NCBI GenBank assembly: GCA_041675325.1
Contig: JBAYUG010000001.1
Location: 1-64,000, forward strand
DNA: 64,000 nt
DNA from: CAIKZJ01 sp041675325
GTDB lineage: Bacteria > Bacteroidota > Ignavibacteria > Tepidaquicellales > Tepidaquicellaceae
Direction: 5' to 3'
In this document: positions 42,188 through 50,368 of the stretch, one piece after another
Numbering within the stretch: the first letter of the stretch is position 1
How the letters are laid out: each line of letters begins with the position of its first letter
Notes under the pieces: model-generated
Seen by the model: only the letters and a program-made list of their open reading frames with translations
The model's database searches: none
What the model was told of the DNA's origin: nothing
Program-made: the position numbers and the translations under genes

Positions 42188-42338
42188 TGCTGTGTTACCT
42201 TTCGTTTAATTTAAAAATTGAGGCATCCCGCGATGCGGAATTTCGAGACCTCTTCTTGTTTAAATTATTCCCGTTTTATGAAGGAATAAATATGTTAAAG
42301 AACTTTATAGTCTTTCTTTAAGACTTTTTACTGAAAGC
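42188..42338 (-). promoter_or_regulatory. Structured spacer between rpmI and rplT
   Basis: The 151-base gap is long for this operon. On the minus strand it contains GAGG…GCATCGCGGGATGC…CTC elements able to form a hairpin near 42220-42252, and an AAAGGTAAC region before rplT. It may be a processing or L20-related control site, or simply an inserted palindrome; the sequence alone does not decide. Confidence 0.25.
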
Positions 42339-42536
42339 TTACTCCGCTAAAATCATTCTCTTGACTCTTCCTTCATCACCCTTTGATACAAGCGTTGCCG
42401 TAGCAAGCTGTCTTTTTCTCTTGGGTGACTTCTTCGTCAAAATATGACTTCTGCCGGATTTCTCTCTCTTGATCTTTCCCGAGCCTGTTACCTTGAATCT
42501 CTTGGCTGAAGCGCGGTTTGATTTCATCTTGGGCAT
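42339..42536 (-). CDS. rpmI: 50S ribosomal protein L35
   Basis: 65 residues, MPKMKSNRASAKRFKVTGSGKIKREKSGRSHILTKKSPKRKRQL, the standard L35 sequence in length and composition. It lies 35 bases after infC and before rplT in the classical order. Confidence 0.98.
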   Translation of the reverse strand: MPKMKSNRASAKRFKVTGSGKIKREKSGRSHILTKKSPKRKRQLATATLVSKGDEGRVKRMILAE

Positions 42537-42571
42537 ATTGTGCTTTGTTTATTTGTAAATTAATTTTCTAT

Positions 42572-43255
42572 TTATGTTTTTGGTTCTTCCTGTACTGTGT
42601 TTACTACTTCCTGTTTCACTTCTTCACCCGTTGCCGTTTCATCTTTCACCTCTTCACCCGTTGCCGTTTCTCCCGGTTTCATCGTTTCTTCTTTCTTCTT
42701 CTCCTTTGCAAGTCTTGCATTGTAGGAAAGTATCTTGTTTTTGTCAGGCACCAGGAAACATGTGAGCATCTTGCCCTCAAGCTTCGGCTTTGAATCTACT
42801 TTTCCGATGTCTTTCAAACTTTCAAGTACTTCGCTCATCAGTTTCTGTCCTATCTCAGGATGCGTTATCATTCTTCCTTTGTAAAGCACCGAAGTCTTTA
42901 CCTTGTGTCCGTCAAGAAGGAACTGCCTTAAATGTTTCGTCTTGAACTCTATGTCGTGTGAATCAGTGTTTGCGTTGAACCTTATTTCCTTTACCGTCAT
43001 CACGTTCTGATTCTTCTTTTGCAGCTTGTCTTTCTTCTGCTTCTCGTAGCTGTATTTACCGTAATCTATTATCTTGCATACGGGCGGCTTTGAACCTGCC
43101 GCTATTTCCACTAAATCCATCCCTCTTGAACTTGCTGTTTTTATGGCTTCGTGCAGTGCCATAACGCCGAGGGGCTGTCCGTCTTCATCAACTACTCTTA
43201 CCTGATATGCGGTAATTTCGTGATTAACTCTTTCCTTAAATTTTTTCTCTTTAAT
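42572..43255 (-). CDS. infC: Translation initiation factor IF-3, AUU start
   Basis: 227 residues from an ATT codon at 43255, preceded at 8 bases by AGGAAAGG. Starting at the first ATG (43162) would remove 31 residues (KEKKFKERVNHEITAYQVRVV.DEDGQPLG) that are the conserved IF-3 N-terminal domain. AUU is the well-known autoregulatory start of infC. The factor prevents 50S joining and proofreads initiation. The core (KPPVCKIIDYGKYSYEKQKK … KEIRFNANTDSHDIEFK) is canonical; a 35-residue acidic tail contains two copies of TATGEEVK, encoded by a 30-nt direct repeat. It begins 20 bases after thrS. Confidence 0.95.
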   Translation of the reverse strand: MKEKKFKERVNHEITAYQVRVVDEDGQPLGVMALHEAIKTASSRGMDLVEIAAGSKPPVCKIIDYGKYSYEKQKKDKLQKKNQNVMTVKEIRFNANTDSHDIEFKTKHLRQFLLDGHKVKTSVLYKGRMITHPEIGQKLMSEVLESLKDIGKVDSKPKLEGKMLTCFLVPDKNKILSYNARLAKEKKKEETMKPGETATGEEVKDETATGEEVKQEVVNTVQEEPKT

Positions 43256-43275
43256 TAATGTAGCCTTTCCTAAGT

Positions 43276-45210
43276 TTATAAATCGTAATTTGTTTTTTTA
43301 GCCGTAATGTTTAATCTAACTTTTTGCATGAAATCTTTCAATTCAAAAGCACCCCTGTCGCCCGCTCCGTGTATTCTGAGTGCCACGCTGCTGTTCTGGG
43401 CTTCTTTCGGTCCGAGTACAAGCATGTATGGTATCTTTCTGTTCTCGGCTTCTCTTATTTTGTAATTAACTTTCTCGCTTCTGTCGTCAAGATAAACTCT
43501 GAATCCTTCGTTGAACAATGTCTCGTAAACGCTCTTTGCATAGTCCTGCTGTGCGTCTGTCAATGGCAGTACCGCAACCTGCACCGGTGCTATCCATGCA
43601 GGGAAGTTTCCCGCAAAGTGCTCTGTAAGTATTCCCACGAATCTTTCAAAGCTTCCGTATATTGCACGGTGTATCATTATCGGTCTGTGCTTCTGTCCGT
43701 CAGAACCTTCATAAGTTAAATCGAATCTTTCAGGCAAATTAAAATCAAGCTGTACTGTCGCAAGCTGCCATGTTCTGTTTAATGCGTCTTTTATATGAAC
43801 ATCAATCTTCGGTCCGTAAAAAGCTCCGTCCTTTTCGTTTACTTTGTAACTTAAGTTGTTTGCCTTAAGTGCCTGTGCAAGCGACTCTTCAGCCTTGTTC
43901 CAGACTTCTATTTCGCCCATCGCCTCATCGGGTCTGGTCGAAAGATAATACATCGGTGTAAATCCGAATGTTGAATATGTCTCAGTCATTAACTGAAGAA
44001 CTTTCGTTATCTCTTCAAGTATCTGGTCGTATGTGCAGAATATATGCGCATCGTCCATCGTAAACTGTCTCACTCTGAACATCCCGCCCAGTGCTCCGCG
44101 TATCTCGTTTCTGTGCATTCTGCCGAGCTCACTAAGGCGTACTGGCAGGTCTCTGAAGCTTCTCAGCTTTGATGAATATACAATCGTCGCTTCTGGACAG
44201 TTCATTGGTTTTAAATACATCGGCTCGTCGTCAGTGATAATCTTAAACATGTTCTCTGCGTAATGAGTTGTATGTCCTGACGTTTTGAATAAAGGCTCTC
44301 TCACAATCATCGGAGTGCTTATTTCATCGTACCTGTATTTGTCATGAAGCTGTCTTGAAAAAAGTTCTATCTCTCTATATATAATCATTCCGTTCGGAAG
44401 CCAGAAAGGCGCACCGGGACTGACTTCGTGGAAGAAGAATAAATCAAGTTCCTTCCCGAGCTTTCTGTGGTCGCGCTTCTTTGCTTCTTCAAGCATTTTT
44501 AAATGATGGTCAAGTTCCTTCTGCGAGGGAAAAGTTATTCCGTAAATCCTCTGAAGCATCTTATTCTTTTCATCGCCTCTCCAGTAAGAACCCGAAATTG
44601 AAAGAAGCTTAACGGCTTTTATCTTTCCCGTGCTCGGTAAATGCGGTCCCCTGCAAAGGTCTGTAAACCCACCCTGGTGGTACAGCGAGACCATCTCTTC
44701 ATCTTTAGCAATCGTCTCAAGTATCTCAACCTTGTATTCATCTTTTCTCTTAGTCTTGAAATATTCAATCGCATCGGTTCTTTTCATCACCTCCCTTACG
44801 GGCTGTATATCTCTCTTTGCTACGTCAAGCATGCGCTCTTCAATCTTCTTGAGGTCTTCATCCGTAAACTTGTGCTCTGAATCTATGTCATAATAAAAAC
44901 CGCCGTCAATAGAAGGACCTACTCCGAACTTCGCGCCCGGGTAAAGCTCTTCAATTGCCTGCGCCATAACGTGAGATGACGAATGCCAGTAAAGCTCTTT
45001 GCCCTCGTCAGAATCAAACTTGTGAAAGACTATCTTCGCATCCTTTTCTATAGGTGCAGACATGTCTTTCGGCACGCCGTTCACTTCAGCAAATAAAACC
45101 TGCTGAGCAAATCTATCGCTTATGCCCTTCGCAATTTCTAAAGATGTTACTCCTGAGTTGAACTCTTTTACAGTCCCGTCAGGAAATGTTATTTTTATTA
45201 TGTTATCCAA
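43276..45210 (-). CDS. thrS: Threonyl-tRNA synthetase
   Basis: 644 residues, full length. An N-terminal TGS domain (ITFPDGTVKEFNSGVTSLEIAKGI) is followed by the editing domain (YWHSSSHVMAQAIEELYPGAKFGVGPSIDGGFYYD with the HxxxH pair), the class II catalytic core (LYLKPMNCPEATIVYSS, with the zinc-ligand Cys, and RVRQFTMDDAHIFC) and the anticodon-binding domain (VAVLPLTDAQQDYAKSVYETL). It charges tRNA-Thr. It heads the translation operon and is preceded by a tRNA-Val gene 95 bases upstream; no T-box leader is apparent. Confidence 0.98.
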   Translation of the reverse strand: MDNIIKITFPDGTVKEFNSGVTSLEIAKGISDRFAQQVLFAEVNGVPKDMSAPIEKDAKIVFHKFDSDEGKELYWHSSSHVMAQAIEELYPGAKFGVGPSIDGGFYYDIDSEHKFTDEDLKKIEERMLDVAKRDIQPVREVMKRTDAIEYFKTKRKDEYKVEILETIAKDEEMVSLYHQGGFTDLCRGPHLPSTGKIKAVKLLSISGSYWRGDEKNKMLQRIYGITFPSQKELDHHLKMLEEAKKRDHRKLGKELDLFFFHEVSPGAPFWLPNGMIIYREIELFSRQLHDKYRYDEISTPMIVREPLFKTSGHTTHYAENMFKIITDDEPMYLKPMNCPEATIVYSSKLRSFRDLPVRLSELGRMHRNEIRGALGGMFRVRQFTMDDAHIFCTYDQILEEITKVLQLMTETYSTFGFTPMYYLSTRPDEAMGEIEVWNKAEESLAQALKANNLSYKVNEKDGAFYGPKIDVHIKDALNRTWQLATVQLDFNLPERFDLTYEGSDGQKHRPIMIHRAIYGSFERFVGILTEHFAGNFPAWIAPVQVAVLPLTDAQQDYAKSVYETLFNEGFRVYLDDRSEKVNYKIREAENRKIPYMLVLGPKEAQNSSVALRIHGAGDRGAFELKDFMQKVRLNITAKKTNYDL

Positions 45211-45305
45211 TTTATATAAATTTTCTGTTCTGCAAGTTCCTGAAAAATACCAAAAGATGTGTTTGATAAGGCGTGAATTACAGAACTTACTTTATTAAAC
45301 TCACA

Positions 45306-45380
45306 GTGGGCGGTAATGGACTCGAACCAATGGCCTCCACGATGTCAACGTGGCGCTCTAACCAACTGAGCTAACCGCCC
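45306..45380 (-). tRNA. tRNA-Val (anticodon GAC)
   Basis: The 75-base minus-strand sequence GGGCGGTTAGCTCAGTTGGT…ACCGCCC folds as a cloverleaf. The anticodon stem CCACG/CGTGG encloses TTGACAT with anticodon GAC, and the T arm has GGTTCGAGTCC. The discriminator is A and no CCA is encoded. It is read in the same direction as thrS and lies 95 bases upstream of it. Confidence 0.93.
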
Positions 45381-46052
45381 TAACATGTAAATTAACTAAT
45401 TTCTTGCTTTTTTTCAACCGATTTCTTGTTCCCTCTCCAATTTTATTAAGACCCGCAATCCCGCCCCAAATGCACTTTTTTCCCTAATCAGACCATAATA
45501 TAAATGCCTGTTAATACAACTAAATCAAAATCAGAAATTACACCCTCTATTTCTTTTTCATAACTTGCCTCTGATTAGGTTCTAATTAGGCTTAGCTTGG
45601 CTCCACCCTGCATCCCCTAACTTACTGTATTTTCAACACCCCCATTTTTCAGTATTTCTACTCTCTTTTGCCACGAATATTCCATTAGTGTTTTAGTGTG
45701 CGCTCTTTGCATCCGCCCCGGAGGACTTTGGTGGTAAAAATCTCTGCTCTTAACAATAAATAAAATCTCTAGCTCTCTTTGTCGCAGATCCGCCGTCTCG
45801 TTTGGTGGACGATCTTTGCTTACTTTGCGTTCCTTGCGGTAAATATCAAATCTTATTTTTATTCTCTCAACAGTGTTAATCATATTCTTTCAGTGTCAGC
45901 GTTGTGCGACTCTTAAAAAGTACGAGAAAACACTTTTTGTTCTATCTGTGTTAATCCGTTTTATCCGTGTTAATCCGCGTTCCATTACTTATTCAATATC
46001 TTTATCGATTTGTCTTCTTGCATTATTCCAGTATTTATTCTATTTTAACACA
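45381..46052. other. Long non-coding region with degenerate dispersed repeats
   Basis: The 672 bases have no credible gene. Phrases such as CTGTGTTAATCCG, TTATCCGTGTTAATCCGCG and CTTGCGGTAAATATC belong to the degenerate 'cgcggattaacacgg'-type repeats that litter many environmental bacterial genomes. The long minus-strand frame 45617-45883 is derived from such repeats. Confidence 0.6.
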
Positions 46053-46469
46053 ATGAAATATTTATTTATAATATTATTTATACTGTTTTCGTCTTCCCTC
46101 TTCGCACAGAAACTAATGCTCTTCGGCGGAGAGAACCATGACGTATATCTCGGATGTCTGACATGCACACAATATCACTCCGAATCCGTCTGGAATGAAA
46201 GCGGTATCTACGGAACTAAGTTTAATAACCTTTCCATCTGGAGCGAGTTCAGCGATTTCGGAAATGAGTTCAGCCATCTCAGCCCCTGGAATGAGTATGC
46301 GACTGCGCCTCCAAAAATTATTGACGAGAACGGTGTGTTCATCGGCTACTTTACACGCAACCCCTACTACAAACAAAGAACCGAAGACGAATTCTTCATC
46401 TACGTATTAAACAACTTCCGCTACATCAGCGAAAACTTCTCAAAGTTCGTCGAAGGTTTGTATTTCTAA
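46053..46469 (+). CDS. Small exported protein of unknown function
   Basis: 138 residues from the ATG at 46053, chosen because it gives a clean signal peptide (MKYLFIILFILFSSSLFAQ); an open frame extends upstream to 45873 but its product is not protein-like. The mature part, MLFGGENHDVYLGCLTCTQYHSESVWNESG followed by YGTKFNNLSIWSEFSDFGNEFS and PPKIIDENGVFIGYFTRN, has two internal repeats of the 'SIWNE.G.YG..F' type and the conserved PP.I.D..G..IG..T.N end of a known uncharacterised periplasmic family. C34/C37 could form a disulphide. Confidence 0.7.
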   Translation: MKYLFIILFILFSSSLFAQKLMLFGGENHDVYLGCLTCTQYHSESVWNESGIYGTKFNNLSIWSEFSDFGNEFSHLSPWNEYATAPPKIIDENGVFIGYFTRNPYYKQRTEDEFFIYVLNNFRYISENFSKFVEGLYF

Positions 46470-46577
46470 CACAAATTCTTAAACGCTTTATCCTCTCTCC
46501 TGAGCACTTGCATTGTAACGGTAAATAATTAGCATTTTAAATTTCATTAAATACTTTTAACTTTAAATGGGAAATAA

Positions 46578-46591
46578 TCCGACGTGTCGGA
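46578..46591. repeat. Short palindrome TCCGACGTGTCGGA
   Basis: A 14-nt palindrome nested within GGGAAATAA…CTCCCG, in the leader region of the second T9SS cargo cluster. It is similar in kind to the other GC-rich palindromes in the window (14.4-14.8, 50.2, 62.3 kb). Confidence 0.6.
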
Positions 46592-46679
46592 CTCCCGTTT
46601 TAAATATTTTAATTCCCGATTTTAAAAGATGTTTAAAACATATAACAACCGTCATATTAAATATTATTATCATCAAACT

Positions 46680-47933
46680 ATGAAAAAGCTCTTCATCGTC
46701 TTAGCAATACTCGTAGCAATGTTAGTAGCAGTGAACACCAATGCCCAGTGGGAGCAGATATCGAATGGGATGGGGTCGAATGCTGCCATATATTCGTTCA
46801 CAAGTATTGGTACTACTATATTTGTAGGAACAATTGAAGGAATATATAAATCAACAAACGATGGAATAAACTGGACTCAAACAGGATTAAATAATAAACA
46901 AGTTTTTTGTTTAACAACACTTGGAAATAATATTTTTGCAGGAACAGGGGATAGTGGAGTATATATTTCAACGAATAACGGAACGAACTGGTCAAAGACA
47001 GCTTTAAATAATAAACAAGTATATTGTTTAGCAACACTTGGCAGTAATCTTTTTGCGGGTATAATTGATTGGTCAATTCCTAGTTCTGGTGGAATTTATC
47101 GATCAACAAATAATGGTAGTAATTGGACATATACTACAATGAATAGTTCTGTTGCTTCATTTACTACACTTGGAACAAATATTTTTGCGGGAACTGATAG
47201 TAATTCAACTGGTAGCGGTAAAATCTATCTTTCAACAAATAGTGGTTTAAATTGGTCTCAAACTTCTTATAACAGTCGAGCTGTTTGGTCATTAACTACT
47301 ATAGAAAATAATATTTTTGCCGGCACATATGCTTATGGTAACACTCCAACTGGTGTTTATCTATCCACTAACTTAGGCGCAAACTGGATACAAACAAGTT
47401 CAAACAATAGAAATACTATTTCGTTAACTACAATTGGAAGTGATATTATTACTGGGATTTATGATTTTAATAATTCTTGTGGTGTATATCTTTCCACAAA
47501 TAACGGAGGAATATGGATTAACAAGAACCAAGGGTTTAATGTCCCACCAATGGTTCGTTCATTTTTGGTGACTAGCAATTTCATCTTTGCTGGTACAGAG
47601 AGTAATTCCATTTGGCGCCGCTCACTCTCAGAAATCATCGGTATCCAAAACATTTCAACAGAAATACCCTTTTCATATTCACTATCACAGAATTATCCGA
47701 ATCCGTTTAACCCAACAACAAACATTAAATTCTCAATCATAAAAACAGAGCAGGTAAAATTAATCGTTTATAATGTTCAGGGACGTCAAGTCCAAGCACT
47801 TGTTAATGAAAGATTACAGCCCGGCACGTACGAGACCTCATTCGATGGAAGTCTGCTAAACAGTGGCGTATATTTCTACAAACTGATTACAGATGGCTTC
47901 ACCGAAACAAAGAAGATGTTACTAATTAAATAA
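46680..47933 (+). CDS. Secreted Asp-box repeat protein with T9SS type A sorting domain
   Basis: 417 residues from the ATG at 46680, which starts a normal signal peptide (MKKLFIVLAILVAMLVAVNTNAQW); the open frame reaches 46629 but the extra 17 residues are not signal-like. About eight 'T.GNNIFAGT..GVYISTNNGTNW' repeats form a sortilin-type propeller. The sorting domain is QNYPNPFNPTTNIKFSI … YNVQGRQVQALVNERLQPGTYE … GFTETKKMLLIK. First of three tandem cargo genes with 15-base spacers; it is the close relative of the genes at 47949 and 9070. Surface binding function inferred. Confidence 0.85.
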   Translation: MKKLFIVLAILVAMLVAVNTNAQWEQISNGMGSNAAIYSFTSIGTTIFVGTIEGIYKSTNDGINWTQTGLNNKQVFCLTTLGNNIFAGTGDSGVYISTNNGTNWSKTALNNKQVYCLATLGSNLFAGIIDWSIPSSGGIYRSTNNGSNWTYTTMNSSVASFTTLGTNIFAGTDSNSTGSGKIYLSTNSGLNWSQTSYNSRAVWSLTTIENNIFAGTYAYGNTPTGVYLSTNLGANWIQTSSNNRNTISLTTIGSDIITGIYDFNNSCGVYLSTNNGGIWINKNQGFNVPPMVRSFLVTSNFIFAGTESNSIWRRSLSEIIGIQNISTEIPFSYSLSQNYPNPFNPTTNIKFSIIKTEQVKLIVYNVQGRQVQALVNERLQPGTYETSFDGSLLNSGVYFYKLITDGFTETKKMLLIK

Positions 47934-47948
47934 TTTTATCATCAAACT

Positions 47949-49148
47949 ATGAAAAAACTCTTAGTTCTCTTAGTGATGCTCGTAGCAATGAATGCGAACG
48001 CACAGTGGGTGCAGATATCGAATGGAATGGGGTTAGACAAAAATATTATTCCTATGATAGTAAATGGAAATAATATATTCGCAGGATCAGATAGCTCTAA
48101 CGTTGGAGGTCGTGTTTATCTCTCAACAAATTTAGGTACCAATTGGATACAAACTTCTTTTCTCAATTTTCCTGCTTGGTCTTTAAGTTCAATTGGAAAT
48201 AATATACTTGCAGGCACACCTGGTATGGGATTGTTGTATTCTACTAATAATGGAATAAACTGGCTTCAATCTTCTTTAGTTGGAAGAGCCGTTTGGTCAC
48301 TTACTGTTACCGGTTCTTATGTCTTTGCAGGAACGTCACAATATGGAGTTTATATTTCTTCAAATAATGGCGTTAATTGGTCGCAAGTTAATTTTAATTA
48401 TAATTCTGTACCTTCCTTGACAACGATAGGAACAACAATTTATGCAGGAACATTTGGTTCCGGGGTTTTTAAATCTACTAATAATGGTTCAAACTGGACA
48501 CAAACAGGTTTAAATAATTTAGATGTCCGTTGCCTAACTGTTAGTGGAAATAATATTTTGGCAGGAACTGAGTTTCAAGGAATATTTCTTTCTACAAATA
48601 ATGGTTCAAACTGGACTCAAACTTCATTGAACGATAAGCATATTTATTGCATAACCATAAGTGGAAACAATATTTTTGCCGGTACTGATTCATTTGGAGT
48701 TTATGTTTCAACTAATTTTGGAATCAGCTGGACACAAAAGAATCAGGGATTAACTAATTTACGTGCTGTTTCTTCACTATTAATAATTGGCAATGATATT
48801 TTTGCGGGAACATATGGTAGTTCTGTCTGGCGTCGTCCACTCTCAGAAATCATCGGTATCCAAAATATCTCAACAGAAATCCCATCAGCATTTTCTTTGA
48901 GTCAGAATTATCCGAACCCGTTTAATCCAAGTACAACTATTCGGTTTCAGGTGACAGGTAACAGTGAAGTTGTGATTAAGGTATATGATGTGCAGGGTCG
49001 TGAAGTTCAAACACTGGTAAATGAGAAACTACAACCCGGAGTTTATGAAACATCGTTCGACGGCTCGAGACTTACAAGCGGCGTATATTTTTATAAACTG
49101 ATAGCGGATGGCTTCACAGAGACAAAGAAGATGCTGCTCATTAAATAA
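47949..49148 (+). CDS. Secreted Asp-box repeat protein with T9SS type A sorting domain
   Basis: 399 residues with signal peptide MKKLLVLLVMLVAMNANAQW. Seven or eight repeats ('GNNIFAGT..FGVYVSTN.G.SWTQ') make a beta-propeller; the sorting domain is QNYPNPFNPSTTIRFQV … VYDVQGREVQTLVNEKLQPGVYE … FTETKKMLLIK. It is a paralogue of the preceding gene, with the body more diverged than the signal peptide and sorting domain, as expected if the ends are kept alike by selection or recombination. Confidence 0.85.
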   Translation: MKKLLVLLVMLVAMNANAQWVQISNGMGLDKNIIPMIVNGNNIFAGSDSSNVGGRVYLSTNLGTNWIQTSFLNFPAWSLSSIGNNILAGTPGMGLLYSTNNGINWLQSSLVGRAVWSLTVTGSYVFAGTSQYGVYISSNNGVNWSQVNFNYNSVPSLTTIGTTIYAGTFGSGVFKSTNNGSNWTQTGLNNLDVRCLTVSGNNILAGTEFQGIFLSTNNGSNWTQTSLNDKHIYCITISGNNIFAGTDSFGVYVSTNFGISWTQKNQGLTNLRAVSSLLIIGNDIFAGTYGSSVWRRPLSEIIGIQNISTEIPSAFSLSQNYPNPFNPSTTIRFQVTGNSEVVIKVYDVQGREVQTLVNEKLQPGVYETSFDGSRLTSGVYFYKLIADGFTETKKMLLIK

Positions 49149-49163
49149 TTTTATCATTAGATT

Positions 49164-50060
49164 ATGAAAAAACAATTAGTTCTCTTAGTAATGCTCGTAG
49201 CAATGAGTTGCAATTTATATTCTCAAATGAGTTTTCCATTACAAGTTGGTAATAAATTTGTATACTATTGTGTAAGAGGTAGCACTTATCCAGGAGGAGG
49301 TGATATTATCCGTTACAAAACATCACACCGAGTATTAAAAGATTCCATATTCAATAACCATACCTACTTTTTCATGAATGCATATCCGAATCAATCTGAT
49401 AATATTTGGTTAAGATTCGATACATTATCAAAAAGCATTCTGGCATTCGACTCAGCAAATACTTGTCCATATTATTATAAAGAAAAATTAATCGATAGTC
49501 TCGGAATGCTTTCGGGGACAGCAAACTCCTGCTCAGGTTATATTTTCGATTGGGTGCGTATTGACACAATATATAACAAAATTGGAATGACTAAGGCATT
49601 TCATCGAGGAGGATGGGGTGACGGAAAATTAATTCAATATAATTCAAATTTTGGAATAATATCATTTGAGTCTCATATACATATGGGAACATATGGTTCT
49701 GATCTTTATGCAAATATGACTGGTTGTTACATAAATGGTATAATGTATGGAGATACGGCTTTAACATACATTAATACAATAAGCACAAATATTCCCGAAA
49801 CATTTAAGTTAAGTCAAAACTATCCGAATCCGTTTAACCCGACGACAAACATTAAATTCTCAATCGTAAAAACAGAGCAGGTAATATTAATCGTATATGA
49901 TGTACAGGGGCGCGAAGTCCAAACACTCGTTAATGAAAGATTACAGCCCGGCACGTACGAAGTCTCATTCGACGGGTCGGCTCTACACAGCGGCGTATAT
50001 TTCTACAAACTGATAACGGATGGCTTCACAGAGACAAAGAAGATGCTGATGATAAAATAA
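49164..50060 (+). CDS. Secreted protein of unknown fold with T9SS type A sorting domain
   Basis: 298 residues with signal peptide MKKQLVLLVMLVAMSCNLYSQ. The body is not a propeller: FPLQVGNKFVYYCVRGSTYPG … WLRFDTLSKSILAF … GWGDGKLIQYNSNFGIISFESH is beta-rich, as in secreted proteins with 'YFPLQVGN.W.Y'-type starts. The sorting domain (QNYPNPFNPTTNIKFSI … YDVQGREVQTLVNERLQPGTYE … FTETKKMLMIK) is almost identical to that of the gene at 46680, even in DNA. A different body thus carries the same exported tail. Confidence 0.82.
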   Translation: MKKQLVLLVMLVAMSCNLYSQMSFPLQVGNKFVYYCVRGSTYPGGGDIIRYKTSHRVLKDSIFNNHTYFFMNAYPNQSDNIWLRFDTLSKSILAFDSANTCPYYYKEKLIDSLGMLSGTANSCSGYIFDWVRIDTIYNKIGMTKAFHRGGWGDGKLIQYNSNFGIISFESHIHMGTYGSDLYANMTGCYINGIMYGDTALTYINTISTNIPETFKLSQNYPNPFNPTTNIKFSIVKTEQVILIVYDVQGREVQTLVNERLQPGTYEVSFDGSALHSGVYFYKLITDGFTETKKMLMIK

Positions 50061-50368
50061 GAATACATTAATTCACTTTCGTTACCAAGATACAAACAAA
50101 ATAAAAGTTTTATTGGAATTGGTTCACGGAGATCACTGAGAAGTCACGGAGGGCACAGTGAAAAGCAATAGAACGCCTGCCTGCAGCAGGCAGGCTGATT
50201 TTCGCGGATCAAACAGATACATACGGATATAAAGATAGATTTATTGCTCGCTGGAAAAACGCTGAGAATAATGATGTTTATTTGAATTTTTAATCTCATG
50301 TCGAATATATATTTTGTCTTAATAAGACACTAATTTAATTAAACCTTAATATATAAACTCATTATACA
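50061..50368. other. Non-coding region with degenerate repeats and a perfect palindrome
   Basis: 308 bases without a gene. TTCACGGAGATCACTGAGAA…CACGGAGGGCACAG belongs to the degenerate 'cacggag' repeats also seen at 2281-2325. A palindrome of two 10-nt arms GCCTGCCTGC around a single A lies at 50175-50195. Confidence 0.6.

Noticed and set aside
45211..45305. T-box leader for thrS
   Set aside because: The 95-base space between tRNA-Val and thrS has no TGGNACCGCG-type T-box motif and is too short for a specifier stem plus antiterminator.
45617..45883. 88-residue minus-strand frame
   Set aside because: Its product (RKERKVSKDRPPNETADLRQRE) comes from degenerate non-coding repeats seen in many genomes; no ribosome site and no known homologue type.
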